Origin: Trueperella pecoris
GTDB lineage: Bacteria; Actinomycetota; Actinomycetes; Actinomycetales; Actinomycetaceae
Length of the DNA stretch: 64,000 nucleotides
Direction: 5' to 3'
Assembly (NCBI RefSeq): GCF_014926385.1
Contig: NZ_CP053291.1
Coordinates: forward strand, 1,612,001-1,676,000
The notes under the pieces are model-generated. The model was not told where the DNA came from and searched no databases. It worked only from the letters and a program-made list of their open reading frames with translations. This document shows, piece after piece, positions 1-8,666 of the stretch. The translations under genes and the position numbers were made by a program. Within the stretch, counting starts at the first letter, position 1. Each line of letters starts with the position of its first letter.

Positions 1-610
1 GCGAGGCCTCGCCCGCCGATGGCCCCTCGTCGACGTGGCCGTCTTCGAATCCGGCCAGCACGCGCGAGATTTCCTTGAAAGTATGCACCTTCGCCGCGCC
101 GCGGGTCGGGTGGATGTCCTTGCCGGCACGGATGTCGTCAACAATCTGTTTGGCCGACGCCGGGGTCTGGTTGTCAAAGAACTCCCAGTTGACCATAACG
201 ACGGGCGCGTAGTCGCAACCCGCGTTGCACTCGAGTTGCTCGAGAGTGATCTTGCCGTCCTCGGTGGTCTGATCGTGGCCGACGCCGACGTAGGCGGACA
301 GCTCCTCCCAGATCGCGTCCCCGCCCATGACGGCGCACAGCGCATTCGTGCACACGCCCACGTTGTATTCGCCATTGGGGTGGCGGCGATACTGCGAGTA
401 GAAGGTCGCCACCGCGGAGACCTGTGCACGCGTCAGGTCGAGGATGTCGGCCACCAGCGTGATGCCACGCGGGGAGCAGAAACCATCCTCGGATTGAATG
501 AGATGCAGCAGCGGCATGATGGCCGATCGCTGCTCGGGGTAGCGTGCGACTACCTCGGCGGCGTCGGCGCGCAGGCGTGCCTCAACTTCTGGCGTGTAGT
601 TCGTTGCCAT
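1..610 (-). CDS. nuoE: NADH-quinone oxidoreductase subunit E (3' end outside window)
   Basis: This is the 24-kDa thioredoxin-like [2Fe-2S] subunit of the Complex I electron-input module. The visible 203 residues include four cluster ligands at about Cys87, Cys92, Cys128 and Cys132 (CTNALC and CNAGC), the canonical NuoE pattern. The start ATG (610-608) shares one base with the nuoD stop (TAATG), so translation is coupled. The reading frame is open to the window edge, so the C-terminus is not seen; nuoF is expected next. Known for the family: it relays electrons from NADH/FMN. The identification is secure. Confidence 0.93.
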   Translation of the reverse strand, partial: MATNYTPEVEARLRADAAEVVARYPEQRSAIMPLLHLIQSEDGFCSPRGITLVADILDLTRAQVSAVATFYSQYRRHPNGEYNVGVCTNALCAVMGGDAIWEELSAYVGVGHDQTTEDGKITLEQLECNAGCDYAPVVMVNWEFFDNQTPASAKQIVDDIRAGKDIHPTRGAAKVHTFKEISRVLAGFEDGHVDEGPSAGEAS

Positions 611-1959
611 TAGCGGTCTACTCCTCCCATCACGGGGTCGACTGCGGCCAGCGCGATGATGAGGTCGGCCAGGAGGCCGCCTTCAGCCATCAGCGCGAGC
701 GACTGGAGGTTGTTGAAGCCCGGATCGCGGAAGTGCGCACGGTAGGGGCGCGTGCCGCCGTCGGAAACCAGGTGGACGCCCATGACGCCCTTTGCGTGCT
801 CGACCAGGGAATAGGCCTGTCCGGCCGGGACGCGGAAGCCCTCCGTGACCAGCTTGAAGTGATGGATGAGGGACTCCATCGATTCGGTCATGATGTGACG
901 AACGTGCTCGGGGCTGGTGCCCTGGCCGTCGGATAGAATGGAAAGCTGAGCGGGCCATGCGATCTTCTTGTCGTCGATCATGACGGGTGCGCCGGCGGTC
1001 TTCTCCAGCTCGTCAAGCACCTGGTAGATGATGCGAAGCGACTGGTAGCACTCTTCGAACTTGACCTTGATACGGTTGTAGGCGTCGCACTTTTCCGCAA
1101 CGGGAACGTCGAACTCGTACTTTTCGTATCCACAGTAGGGCTGGGTCTTGCGAAGATCCCACGGCAGTCCGGCGGCGCGAATCGACGGGCCGGTCATCGA
1201 CAACGCCATGAGAGCCGAGAGCGGAGAGACCGCGACGTCGACGTGGCGCTTAAGGAAGATCGGGTTGTCCATCGTCAGATCCTGCATCTCCGAGATGGTG
1301 TTGCGAACACCGGGGAGAAGCTCGCGGATGTAGTCGATGCCGCCCGCTGGTAGGTCCTCGAGGACGCCGCCGGGGCGGATGAACTCGTTGTTCATGCGAA
1401 GGCCCGTGATGTCTTCCATGATGCGCAAGAGGTCCTCACGCAGGCGGAAGGTCAGGGTCAGCATCGTGGTGGCACCAAGCTCGTTGCCGCCCGATCCGAT
1501 GCCCACGATGTGAGAGTTGATGCGGGTGAGCTCCATGAGCAGGACGCGGATGGCCTGGGCACGCTCGGGGATCTGATCCTCGATGCCGAGGAGCTTCTCC
1601 ACGGCCATGCAGTAGGCCACTTCCTGGAAGATCGGGGCCACGTAATCCATACGAGTGCAGAAGGCAACGCCCTGCGTCCACGTGCGGTATTCCATGTTCT
1701 TCTCGATACCGGTGTGGAGGAAGCCGGTCGCCGCACGGACCTCGTTCACGCGTTCGCCGTCCAGTTCGACCTGGACGCGCAACACGCCGTGGGTGGAGGG
1801 GTGAACCGGGCCGAGGTTAACAACGATGTGCTCCTCGCCGAGCTCCTCGGCGTCCTTAGCGATGTCGCCCCAGTCGCCTCCAACTGCCTCGTAGATCCGG
1901 GCATCTTCCATCGACGCATCGGTCGCAGCGCGCGTGGCGCGTGGCATGGAACTAGTCAT
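610..1959 (-). CDS. nuoD: NADH-quinone oxidoreductase subunit D (49 kDa)
   Basis: NuoD is the 449-residue 49-kDa-type subunit that helps form the quinone-binding pocket of Complex I with NuoB. The PVHPSTHG motif at residues 51-58 lies in the quinone-site loop conserved in the family. The C-terminus ends DPVMGGVDR, typical of actinobacterial NuoD. A longer frame extends to 2064, but I start at 1959 because that ATG overlaps the nuoC stop as TAATG, while the longer version would run about 105 bases into nuoC. It sits in the order nuoA-B-C-D-E. Confidence 0.94.
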   Translation of the reverse strand: MTSSMPRATRAATDASMEDARIYEAVGGDWGDIAKDAEELGEEHIVVNLGPVHPSTHGVLRVQVELDGERVNEVRAATGFLHTGIEKNMEYRTWTQGVAFCTRMDYVAPIFQEVAYCMAVEKLLGIEDQIPERAQAIRVLLMELTRINSHIVGIGSGGNELGATTMLTLTFRLREDLLRIMEDITGLRMNNEFIRPGGVLEDLPAGGIDYIRELLPGVRNTISEMQDLTMDNPIFLKRHVDVAVSPLSALMALSMTGPSIRAAGLPWDLRKTQPYCGYEKYEFDVPVAEKCDAYNRIKVKFEECYQSLRIIYQVLDELEKTAGAPVMIDDKKIAWPAQLSILSDGQGTSPEHVRHIMTESMESLIHHFKLVTEGFRVPAGQAYSLVEHAKGVMGVHLVSDGGTRPYRAHFRDPGFNNLQSLALMAEGGLLADLIIALAAVDPVMGGVDR

Positions 1960-2666
1960 TAGTTGTACTCCCTCCGTGTATCCGGTGGCGGAATAACAGC
2001 GCCCTTGTACTCGACCGGCACGCCGCCGAGCGGATAATCCTTGCGCTGGGGATGGCCAACCCAATCGTCCGGAAGCGCCGAACGGGTCAGGCCCGGGTGG
2101 CCGTCGAAGATGATTCCCATGAGGTCGAAGGCCTCGCGCTCGGGCCAGTCATCCCCCGGGTAGACCGGGCAGAGGGACGGCATGTGTGGGTCGTCTTCGG
2201 GGCAGGTCACTTCGAGGGCGATCATGCGGTTGTGCGTGATTGAGAACAACGGGAAGTACGCGTGAAGCTCGCGGTCCACGTCCATCGGGTAGTGAACCGC
2301 GCTGACGCCGAGGCACATTTCGAATCGCAGGTCCTGATCGTCGCGCAGGTAGCGGGCGACGTCGAGCAGGCGCTCACGCTTAATAAAGATGACGAGCTGG
2401 CCGCGGTCGACCGAGACCTTTTCGATGACCTCGGACTCGGCGTAGCCGTCGGTCTGCGCGAGCTCGATGATGATGTCGACGACCTCGTCGAACCATCCGC
2501 CGTAGGGGCGCGGCGAGGCCGGAGCCACGACGGCGGTCTCTTCGTTACCCGTAAAGCCGGTAGTGTCGCCGGTGTCCTTGACGCCCCACATGCCCTTACG
2601 CTTGGCGACGACGGAAGCGCCGAACGCTCCCTCGTTCGCCGCGATGGTGCCCTGGTTTTCACTCAC
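1959..2666 (-). CDS. nuoC: NADH-quinone oxidoreductase subunit C (30 kDa)
   Basis: NuoC is a peripheral-arm Complex I subunit of 235 residues. The C-terminal half has the family signature: [20 protein letters not shown], then [17 protein letters not shown]. The first roughly 50 residues are a low-complexity extension of the kind actinobacterial NuoC often carries. The start overlaps the nuoB stop as ATGA and the stop overlaps the nuoD start as TAATG, so it is tightly embedded in the operon. Confidence 0.94.
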   Translation of the reverse strand: MSENQGTIAANEGAFGASVVAKRKGMWGVKDTGDTTGFTGNEETAVVAPASPRPYGGWFDEVVDIIIELAQTDGYAESEVIEKVSVDRGQLVIFIKRERLLDVARYLRDDQDLRFEMCLGVSAVHYPMDVDRELHAYFPLFSITHNRMIALEVTCPEDDPHMPSLCPVYPGDDWPEREAFDLMGIIFDGHPGLTRSALPDDWVGHPQRKDYPLGGVPVEYKGAVIPPPDTRREYN

Positions 2667-3217
2667 GCCAGCAGTCCCTTCTTCTCTTCCACCGGCATCG
2701 CGGCGAGTGCGGCCTCCTCGGCCTTGCGCGCGATCTCCTTGCGGTGCTCGCCAAGCGGGCGGCCTTCCATGTGGTTCTTACGCAGCTCAAAAATGGCGTT
2801 GATCAGCATTTCGGGGCGGGGTGGGCAACCGGGCAGGTAGATATCGACCGGCACGAGGTGATCGATTCCCTGGAGGATGGCGTAGTTGTTGAACATGCCG
2901 CCCGAGGAGGCACACACCCCCATCGAGATGACCCACTTGGGATCCGCCAGCTGATCGTAAATGTTGCGCACGACGGGAGCCATCTTCTGGCTCACGCGGC
3001 CCGAGACGATCATGACGTCCGCGTGGCGGGGCGAGGCACGGAAGACCTCCATACCGATACGCGAGGCGTCGAAGCGGGTGGCGCCGAAGGCCATCATCTC
3101 AATAGCGCAACAGGCAAGCCCCATGGTGACGGGCCACGGCGAGCGGGCCTGTGCCCAGCCGCCAACAGCCTCGATGCCAGTGAGGAGCTTGCCGGATGCT
3201 TTCTCTTCAATTCCCAT
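2663..3217 (-). CDS. nuoB: NADH-quinone oxidoreductase subunit B (N2 cluster)
   Basis: NuoB is the 184-residue PSST-type subunit holding the terminal N2 [4Fe-4S] cluster that donates electrons to quinone. The tandem cysteines Cys36-Cys37 ([10 protein letters not shown]), Cys102 ([10 protein letters not shown]) and Cys131 (LPGCPPRPE) match the four expected ligands. It follows nuoA after a 5-base gap and overlaps nuoC by ATGA. Length and motifs are normal for the family. Confidence 0.96.
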   Translation of the reverse strand: MGIEEKASGKLLTGIEAVGGWAQARSPWPVTMGLACCAIEMMAFGATRFDASRIGMEVFRASPRHADVMIVSGRVSQKMAPVVRNIYDQLADPKWVISMGVCASSGGMFNNYAILQGIDHLVPVDIYLPGCPPRPEMLINAIFELRKNHMEGRPLGEHRKEIARKAEEAALAAMPVEEKKGLLA

Positions 3218-3222
3218 TTATT

Positions 3223-3582
3223 TCACTCCCATTCCAATCCGCCACGGCGCCATTCGTAAATGAACGGGACGGTAATAAGGAACACAAAGACCGCGATCGA
3301 AACGACGCCCATCAGGCCCAGGCGCCCGGCCGAGACCGCCCACGGGTAGAGGAAGACAACTTCGATATCGAAAATGATGAAGGTCATGGCCGTCAGGAAG
3401 TACTTGATTGGGAAGCGACCTTCGTGGCCAGCGCTCGGGGTGGCTTCGAGGCCGCACTCGTAGTTGGCGACCTTGACTCGGTTGTAGCGCTTCGGGCCGA
3501 TGAGGGCGGAGACCACAAGGCCGGCCACGGCGACGACGCCGCCGGCGATGATCATGACTAGTAGCGGAACATACGAATACAT
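3223..3582 (-). CDS. nuoA: NADH-quinone oxidoreductase subunit A
   Basis: NuoA is a 119-residue, three-helix membrane subunit at the arm junction of Complex I. The protein shows the family sequences YECGLEATPSAG and FLTAMTFIIFDIEVVFLYPWA. The frame is open to 3627, but I place the start at ATG 3582 because GGAGG lies four bases upstream and the protein then begins MYSYVPLLVM, directly at the first membrane helix. It heads the nuoABCDE run. Confidence 0.93.
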   Translation of the reverse strand: MYSYVPLLVMIIAGGVVAVAGLVVSALIGPKRYNRVKVANYECGLEATPSAGHEGRFPIKYFLTAMTFIIFDIEVVFLYPWAVSAGRLGLMGVVSIAVFVFLITVPFIYEWRRGGLEWE

Positions 3583-3608
3583 CAGTCCTCCACATGTTCT
3601 TTCATCGT

Positions 3609-3650
3609 TGCCAAGATTGGCCCGCACGCACGCGAGCGGCCATCTTGGCA
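3609..3650. promoter_or_regulatory. Inverted repeat in the gap before nuoA
   Basis: TGCCAAGAT plus GGCC (3609-3622, with one bulged T) pairs with GGCCATCTTGGCA (3638-3650) around a 15-base loop. It lies 27 bases upstream of the nuoA start and 23 bases past the end of the flavoprotein gene. There is no T-run on either strand, so it is either a weak attenuator/processing hairpin or an operator. The pairing is directly visible; the role is inference. Confidence 0.45.
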
Positions 3651-3673
3651 GATTGGTTCGAAATTATAGATCG

Positions 3674-4942
3674 TCATGCCTGCGGCACCACCTTGGTCAG
3701 TGCCGTGATCAGGCGGTCCATCCAGTCCCCGTCGTGACGGTCGTAGGAGTCCGAAAGCAGCTTCATGACGAGCGTCATGAGCGTGGGCCTCGGCAGTCCG
3801 TATTTGACGCACAGGTGCATGATTTCCGGACGCTCGATAAGTGCGGCGAAGATCCGCCCCAGCGTGTAGTAGCCACCGAGCTCCGCCGTGATTTGGCGCG
3901 GGTATTCGCGCATGACGCGATCTTGCTGGCCGAGCTTGGCGTGGGCAAGGGCTTGGGCGATGGCGTCCGCAACCAGGCGTCCGGAGACGAGCGCGGGGCC
4001 AATACCTTCGCCGTTGAAGGGGGAAACCATTCCGCCGGCGTCGCCGACGAGCGCGAGGCCGGCGGCGTAGTGAGGCTTTCGGTTGAACCCCATGGGGAGG
4101 GCAGCACCGCGAATGGGGCCGCGTTGGGTGTCCGGATTCATCTGCCACTCGACCGGGGTGTTGGCCAGCCACTGGGAGAACACCTTGCGGTGGTCGACGC
4201 CGGACGGCTTGGCCGTCGAGGACAGGGAGCCGAGGCCGACGTTGATCAGGCCCTCCCCCACGGCGAAGGCCCACGCGTAGCCCGGAAGCTGCTCAGATTG
4301 GCCCGGCTTGCCGGCCCACAGCTCAAGCCAGGATTCCATCATGTCGGTGGAGGCCAGTGGCGACTCGAAGTAGGTGCGGTAGGCGACGCCCATCGGGCGC
4401 GACATGTTCTTTTCCCGGCCGGCGGCGGTGGCTAGGCGGGCAGCGACCCCACCGGCGTCGACGACGAACCGTGCGGAAAAGGTCATCTCCTGCGAACGGT
4501 CCGCGTTGCGCGCCCGAACGCCGACCACCCGGCCGGACTTTTCGTGAACGATCGGACCCGTGACGGTGATGCCCTCGCGAAGGCGGGCCCCGGAAGCGAC
4601 TGCGCGCTTAATGAGAAGCTCATCAAAGTTGACGCGGCGGTTGGCGCTTCCCCACGAGGGCATGGAGGCCAGCTCAGGCCAAGGAACTTCGATCATGTGG
4701 CCGGCGCCGTAGGCACGCACGCCGTAGTTGCGCACCCAGCCTTCCTCTTCGGGCAGGGAGATACCCATGCGGATGAGTTCGCCCACGGCTCGCGGAGTTA
4801 GCCCGTCGCCACAAATCTTCTCACGCGGGAAGGTGGATTTCTCCAGTACCAGAACGTCCACACCGTTTTGGGCGAGGTAGTGGGCGGTTGCGGCTCCGCC
4901 CGGTCCGGCACCTACGACGATGACGTCCGCATGCCCCGTCAT
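3674..4942 (-). CDS. Geranylgeranyl reductase family FAD-dependent oxidoreductase (MenJ-like)
   Basis: This is a 422-residue flavoprotein of the geranylgeranyl-reductase/digeranylgeranylglycerophospholipid reductase family. Residues 7-24 hold the dinucleotide motif VIVVGAGPGGAATAHYL, followed by EKSTFPREKICGDGLTPRAV, the family signature. A second FAD motif is GDAGGMVSPFNGEGIGPAL. In mycobacteria the homologue MenJ saturates one isoprene unit of the menaquinone tail. The position between menG and nuoA makes the same role likely here. Substrate choice cannot be read from the sequence, so no symbol is assigned. Confidence 0.8.
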   Translation of the reverse strand: MTGHADVIVVGAGPGGAATAHYLAQNGVDVLVLEKSTFPREKICGDGLTPRAVGELIRMGISLPEEEGWVRNYGVRAYGAGHMIEVPWPELASMPSWGSANRRVNFDELLIKRAVASGARLREGITVTGPIVHEKSGRVVGVRARNADRSQEMTFSARFVVDAGGVAARLATAAGREKNMSRPMGVAYRTYFESPLASTDMMESWLELWAGKPGQSEQLPGYAWAFAVGEGLINVGLGSLSSTAKPSGVDHRKVFSQWLANTPVEWQMNPDTQRGPIRGAALPMGFNRKPHYAAGLALVGDAGGMVSPFNGEGIGPALVSGRLVADAIAQALAHAKLGQQDRVMREYPRQITAELGGYYTLGRIFAALIERPEIMHLCVKYGLPRPTLMTLVMKLLSDSYDRHDGDWMDRLITALTKVVPQA

Positions 4943-5077
4943 AGATACCGCCTTTCATTGGCGGGGTTAATTACGTCCCGCCATACCGGCCATAAGTCTA
5001 CGCAACTGCAAAGACGTTGGAAAATTTTAACCTCTGGAATAACGGCACAAATGCGTTGCACAAATGGAGGTGTGTGC

Positions 5078-5776
5078 TTAGGCGAGCGGCTTCGTCGCCC
5101 GGTGAAGCGCCACGATACCGTTGGACAGGTTGCGGTACTCGACTTGGCGCCAGCCGGCCTGCTGAATGCGCGTGGCAAACTCCTCCTGGGCGGGCCAGGA
5201 CAGGATGGATTCGACGAGGTAGTCATAGGCGACGGCGTCGGAAGACACAAGGAAGGACATCAGCGGCAGCACTTCGCCGAGATAGAAGCGGTACAGGCGG
5301 CGGAAGGGCGTGAAGGTGGGCCGGGAAAACTCGGTGACGACGATCTTGCCGCCGGGCTTGGTCACGCGGTACATCTCGCGCAACGCCTTGTCCGGATCCT
5401 GTACGTTGCGCAGGCCGTAGGAGATGGTGGTCACGTCGAACGTGTTGTCCTCGAAGGGAAGGTCCATCGCGTCGGCCTGGACGAAGTTGAGGTGCGGTCG
5501 GCGCTTGCGCCCGGCCTCCATCATGCCTTCGGAGAAGTCGGAGGCAACGACGTCGGCACCCATCTTCGCGTAGGTGGCCGAGGAGGCGCCAGTTCCTGCC
5601 GCAATATCGAGGATCGACATGCCGGGCCGCGGTGCAATGGCCTCCCGGGTGGCAACTCGCCAGACGTCGATCAACCCGAAGGTAAGTACGAAGTTGGTCA
5701 GGTCGTACTTGCTTGAGACCTGATCAAACATCGCTGCGACTTCGTCCGGCATTTTCTCCAGAGTGGCTCGTTTCAT
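5078..5776 (-). CDS. menG: Demethylmenaquinone methyltransferase
   Basis: MenG (UbiE family) performs the last menaquinone step, SAM-dependent methylation of demethylmenaquinone. The protein is 232 residues. LDIAAGTGASS (56-66) is the SAM-binding motif I, and SYGLRNVQDPDKALREMYRV plus the C-terminal NLSNGIVALHRA are UbiE/MenG signatures; the N-terminal MFDQVSSKYDLTN is also typical. It is divergent from menF with only 39 bases between the starts, so the two promoters share that gap. Confidence 0.93.
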   Translation of the reverse strand: MKRATLEKMPDEVAAMFDQVSSKYDLTNFVLTFGLIDVWRVATREAIAPRPGMSILDIAAGTGASSATYAKMGADVVASDFSEGMMEAGRKRRPHLNFVQADAMDLPFEDNTFDVTTISYGLRNVQDPDKALREMYRVTKPGGKIVVTEFSRPTFTPFRRLYRFYLGEVLPLMSFLVSSDAVAYDYLVESILSWPAQEEFATRIQQAGWRQVEYRNLSNGIVALHRATKPLA

Positions 5777-5815
5777 GTCTGCATTTAATCACTTTGGGTC
5801 GTAAAATCGTTACTC

Positions 5816-7090
5816 GTGTTTACCATTCCACACTTGCGCGCCCAGACCACCAAGCTACCCTCAATGCCTGTTTTGACCGAGCTCCTTCGCACCAGCGAGG
5901 GAGCCATGGTGTGGATGCGTGAGGGCAAGGGATTCGTCGCCGCTGGCGTGGCAGCGCGCTACGATCACGGGCCCGACGCTGCCAACACGCGTTTTGCCCT
6001 GGCCTCGCAGTGGTGGACGGAGCTACTGAGCACCGCCGAGATTCGTGACGACATTCACGCACCGGGCACCGGCCTGGTCTGCATGGGCTCGTTCGCCTTC
6101 GCGTCCGCTTCCGCGGCGGGGTCGGCGCTCATCGTACCCCAGGTGCTTGTCGGAACCGACGGGCAGCGATCGTGGATCACCTTCATCGGCCCGGTCGATC
6201 GCGACGTCTTCGACACCCTCGCCCCGGATGCGCGCGAGCTCGTGGACGCGGCGTTGCGCCCGAGCGTCGTCGATTACCCCTCGCACGGCAGCGTTCGCGT
6301 TCACGACGCCGATGTGGCCGACTACCGTTCCGGCGTCGCCACCATTCAGCAAAGGATTGCCGCGGGCGATGTGCGCAAGGTGGTTTTTGCGCGCGAGCAA
6401 CGCCTGCACGCGCAGGAGCCGATCGACGAGCGCTACGTCATTAAGCGCCTCGCGGCGACCTACCCGCAGTGCTGGACGTTCGCCGTTGACGGCCTCGTCG
6501 GCGCCACCCCCGAACTCCTCGCCGCCACCAACGGGCGCACCGTCGAGGTAGAAGTACTCGCCGGCACTCTCCCCCGCGACGGCGGCGCGAGCCCCGAAGC
6601 GTTGCAGGCCTCAGCGAAGGACAATACCGAGCACGCCCTGGCCGTCGAGTCTGTGGTCAGCGAGCTGAGCAAGATCGCCGACGTCGAGGTGGGCCAGACC
6701 TTCGTTCTCGAGCTTCCCAACGTTTTGCATCTGGCAACCGACATTCGTGCCCAGCTCAGCTTTGACGCGACGTCCCTGCAGGTGGCGGGCGCCCTTCACC
6801 CTACGGCGGCCCTCGGCGGCACTCCCACGCTTGCTGCGCTGGAGATCATTTCCCAGGTCGAGGGCGACCGCGACCGCTACGGCGCCCCAGTGGGCTGGAT
6901 GGATGCCCGCGGCGGGCAGTGGTGCGTGGCGTTGCGCTGCGCACGCATCGAGGGCACCGAGGTGAGGGCATGGGCCGGGGGCGGCATCCTGGCCGATTCG
7001 CAGCCAGAAACCGAATACGCCGAGACGGAGGCGAAATTCGCCCCCATTCTCGGCGCACTCGATGCGAGCTGGACTAGTCGGGACGCGTAG
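5816..7090 (+). CDS. menF: Isochorismate synthase
   Basis: MenF converts chorismate to isochorismate, the entry step to menaquinone. The 424-residue protein ends in the chorismate-binding domain: KVVFAREQRL, GATPELLAATNGRTVE, EVLAGTLPRDGG, HPTAALGGTP and a C-terminal WAGGGILADSQPETEYAETE..K. The start is GTG at 5816, divergent from menG. It could be confused with salicylate or anthranilate synthases, but the menaquinone context decides. Its stop lies inside the 3' end of the convergent htrA gene (17-base overlap). Confidence 0.9.
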   Translation: MFTIPHLRAQTTKLPSMPVLTELLRTSEGAMVWMREGKGFVAAGVAARYDHGPDAANTRFALASQWWTELLSTAEIRDDIHAPGTGLVCMGSFAFASASAAGSALIVPQVLVGTDGQRSWITFIGPVDRDVFDTLAPDARELVDAALRPSVVDYPSHGSVRVHDADVADYRSGVATIQQRIAAGDVRKVVFAREQRLHAQEPIDERYVIKRLAATYPQCWTFAVDGLVGATPELLAATNGRTVEVEVLAGTLPRDGGASPEALQASAKDNTEHALAVESVVSELSKIADVEVGQTFVLELPNVLHLATDIRAQLSFDATSLQVAGALHPTAALGGTPTLAALEIISQVEGDRDRYGAPVGWMDARGGQWCVALRCARIEGTEVRAWAGGGILADSQPETEYAETEAKFAPILGALDASWTSRDA

Positions 7091-8567
7091 CGAGGACGAC
7101 GTCAACGTTAACTAATTTGTTATTGCGAACAACAAGCAGAGTAACGACGTCGCCGCTAGCAAACTGACGCACATAACCGGTCAAGGCAAGCGCAGAAGAG
7201 ACGTCACGGCCGTTAACTTTCAAGATGACGTCACCCGTTTGAAGGCTGGCTTTATCGGCAGGTGTTCCGGGTTCGACTTTGCCAATTTCTGCGCCCTTCC
7301 ACGAGGTTCCTTCTGCCTGACCGACTCCGTCGACGATTGAGACTCCCAAGAAGGCATGTTCTGCGACGCCTTTGGTGATAATCTCGTTTGCGATGCGTTG
7401 CGCAAGTTGGGCTGGGATAGCAAAGCCAAGGCCGATCGATCCAGCCTTACCAGAGTCATTCTCGCTAAGAGATGCAATCGATGAAGCAACGCCGATGACA
7501 GCCCCAGTTTCATCAAAAACAGGTCCGCCGGAATTGCCGGGGTTAACAGCCGCATCAATCTGGATCGCATTAGTAATAACACGCGTGGGTTGAGCGAAGC
7601 TCGTTCCCTTTTTTACGGTCTGAACAGGCCGATCCAGAGCAGATATGATGCCGGTGGTCATCGTCGATGACAGCCCTAACGGGTTACCGATGGCAGCCAC
7701 AGGCTGGCCCACTTTAACCGCTGACGAATCGCCAAAACGAGCTATCGTCAGGCCCTGAGGAGGCGAGACCAGTTTGATAACTGCCAAGTCGGTGGCTTCA
7801 TCGCTGCCAACGAGTTTAGCTTCGTAAACTCGGCCATCCGAAAGGGTGACGAGAATGTTTTTCGCACCCGAAACCACATGGTCGTTTGTGATGATGCGCC
7901 CCTCAGCATCGATGATGAAGCCAGATCCAGACCCCGCCCCGGTTTCAGACTGAACGTCAATAGCGACCACCGCATTGCCTACGGCGCCCGCAACTTTCTG
8001 CCAATCTGGTCCGGCCTTTGTCGAAGAGACGGTCTCAGTTATTCCCGTCGTAGTCGAGGTCGGCATGGCAGCCGGGCGACCCTCACCCCAACGGGCACTC
8101 ATCACACCAACGCCGATCGTGCCACCCAACAAAGATGCCATCAAGCCTACAGAAATCAACGCAATCCAGCCTGGCCCACGGCGACTTTTGTTCTCAGATG
8201 CCACCGGCGGCACAGGTGAGGCTGGAGGCATGTCGGAAGCCATGGGAGGGATGGGCGGTGCGCCCGGCGGCGTCGCAAATGACGGCGGCATTCCCTGCGA
8301 AATAGTCGAGTCCTGGGCAGGAGGTACATCGTCAGAACGTTGCGCGGCTGGTGAAGTCTGCGCAGTATGCGAGGCGCCGGGAAGAATCTGAGCTCCTCCC
8401 CCACGCACGATGGGAGAAACAGCACGTTGCATCACGGATTGCTGACCTCGCGCATCAACACCCTTTGGCTCCGTTTGCGTAGGTGTCAGTGGCTCGGTGG
8501 GCGGCACAGCCGCATGTGGTTCAGCATCACGAGGGGCAAATCTTTGTCCATCTTCGTGCTCGTTCAT
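7074..8567 (-). CDS. HtrA/DegP-like membrane-anchored serine protease with PDZ domain
   Basis: The 497-residue protein has a Pro/Ala-rich cytoplasmic N-terminus (1-130), one membrane helix (about 132-158), a trypsin-like domain with catalytic His230 (TNDH), Asp260 (ATDLAVIKL) and Ser346 (NPGNSGGPV), and a C-terminal PDZ domain (about 400-490, GDVILKVNGRDVSSA). The family does envelope protein quality control and stress-related processing outside the membrane. Base composition is clearly lower in GC than menF next to it. Several HtrA paralogues are usual in actinobacteria, so I do not choose between degP, pepD and similar symbols. Confidence 0.88.
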   Translation of the reverse strand: MNEHEDGQRFAPRDAEPHAAVPPTEPLTPTQTEPKGVDARGQQSVMQRAVSPIVRGGGAQILPGASHTAQTSPAAQRSDDVPPAQDSTISQGMPPSFATPPGAPPIPPMASDMPPASPVPPVASENKSRRGPGWIALISVGLMASLLGGTIGVGVMSARWGEGRPAAMPTSTTTGITETVSSTKAGPDWQKVAGAVGNAVVAIDVQSETGAGSGSGFIIDAEGRIITNDHVVSGAKNILVTLSDGRVYEAKLVGSDEATDLAVIKLVSPPQGLTIARFGDSSAVKVGQPVAAIGNPLGLSSTMTTGIISALDRPVQTVKKGTSFAQPTRVITNAIQIDAAVNPGNSGGPVFDETGAVIGVASSIASLSENDSGKAGSIGLGFAIPAQLAQRIANEIITKGVAEHAFLGVSIVDGVGQAEGTSWKGAEIGKVEPGTPADKASLQTGDVILKVNGRDVSSALALTGYVRQFASGDVVTLLVVRNNKLVNVDVVLATRPD

Positions 8568-8666
8568 TCGTATTCCTTTCCACTGCCGAGTTCGTTACGA
8601 CTCAAAGTTTTACAATCTAATCTATTCAAATAGTGGAGAATTGCTGAAGGTTGGCTGAAAGTTCGG

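Noticed and set aside
1960-2064. Longer nuoD start at 2064
   Set aside because: It would overlap nuoC by about 105 bases; the TAATG junction at 1959 and family alignment favour the shorter form.
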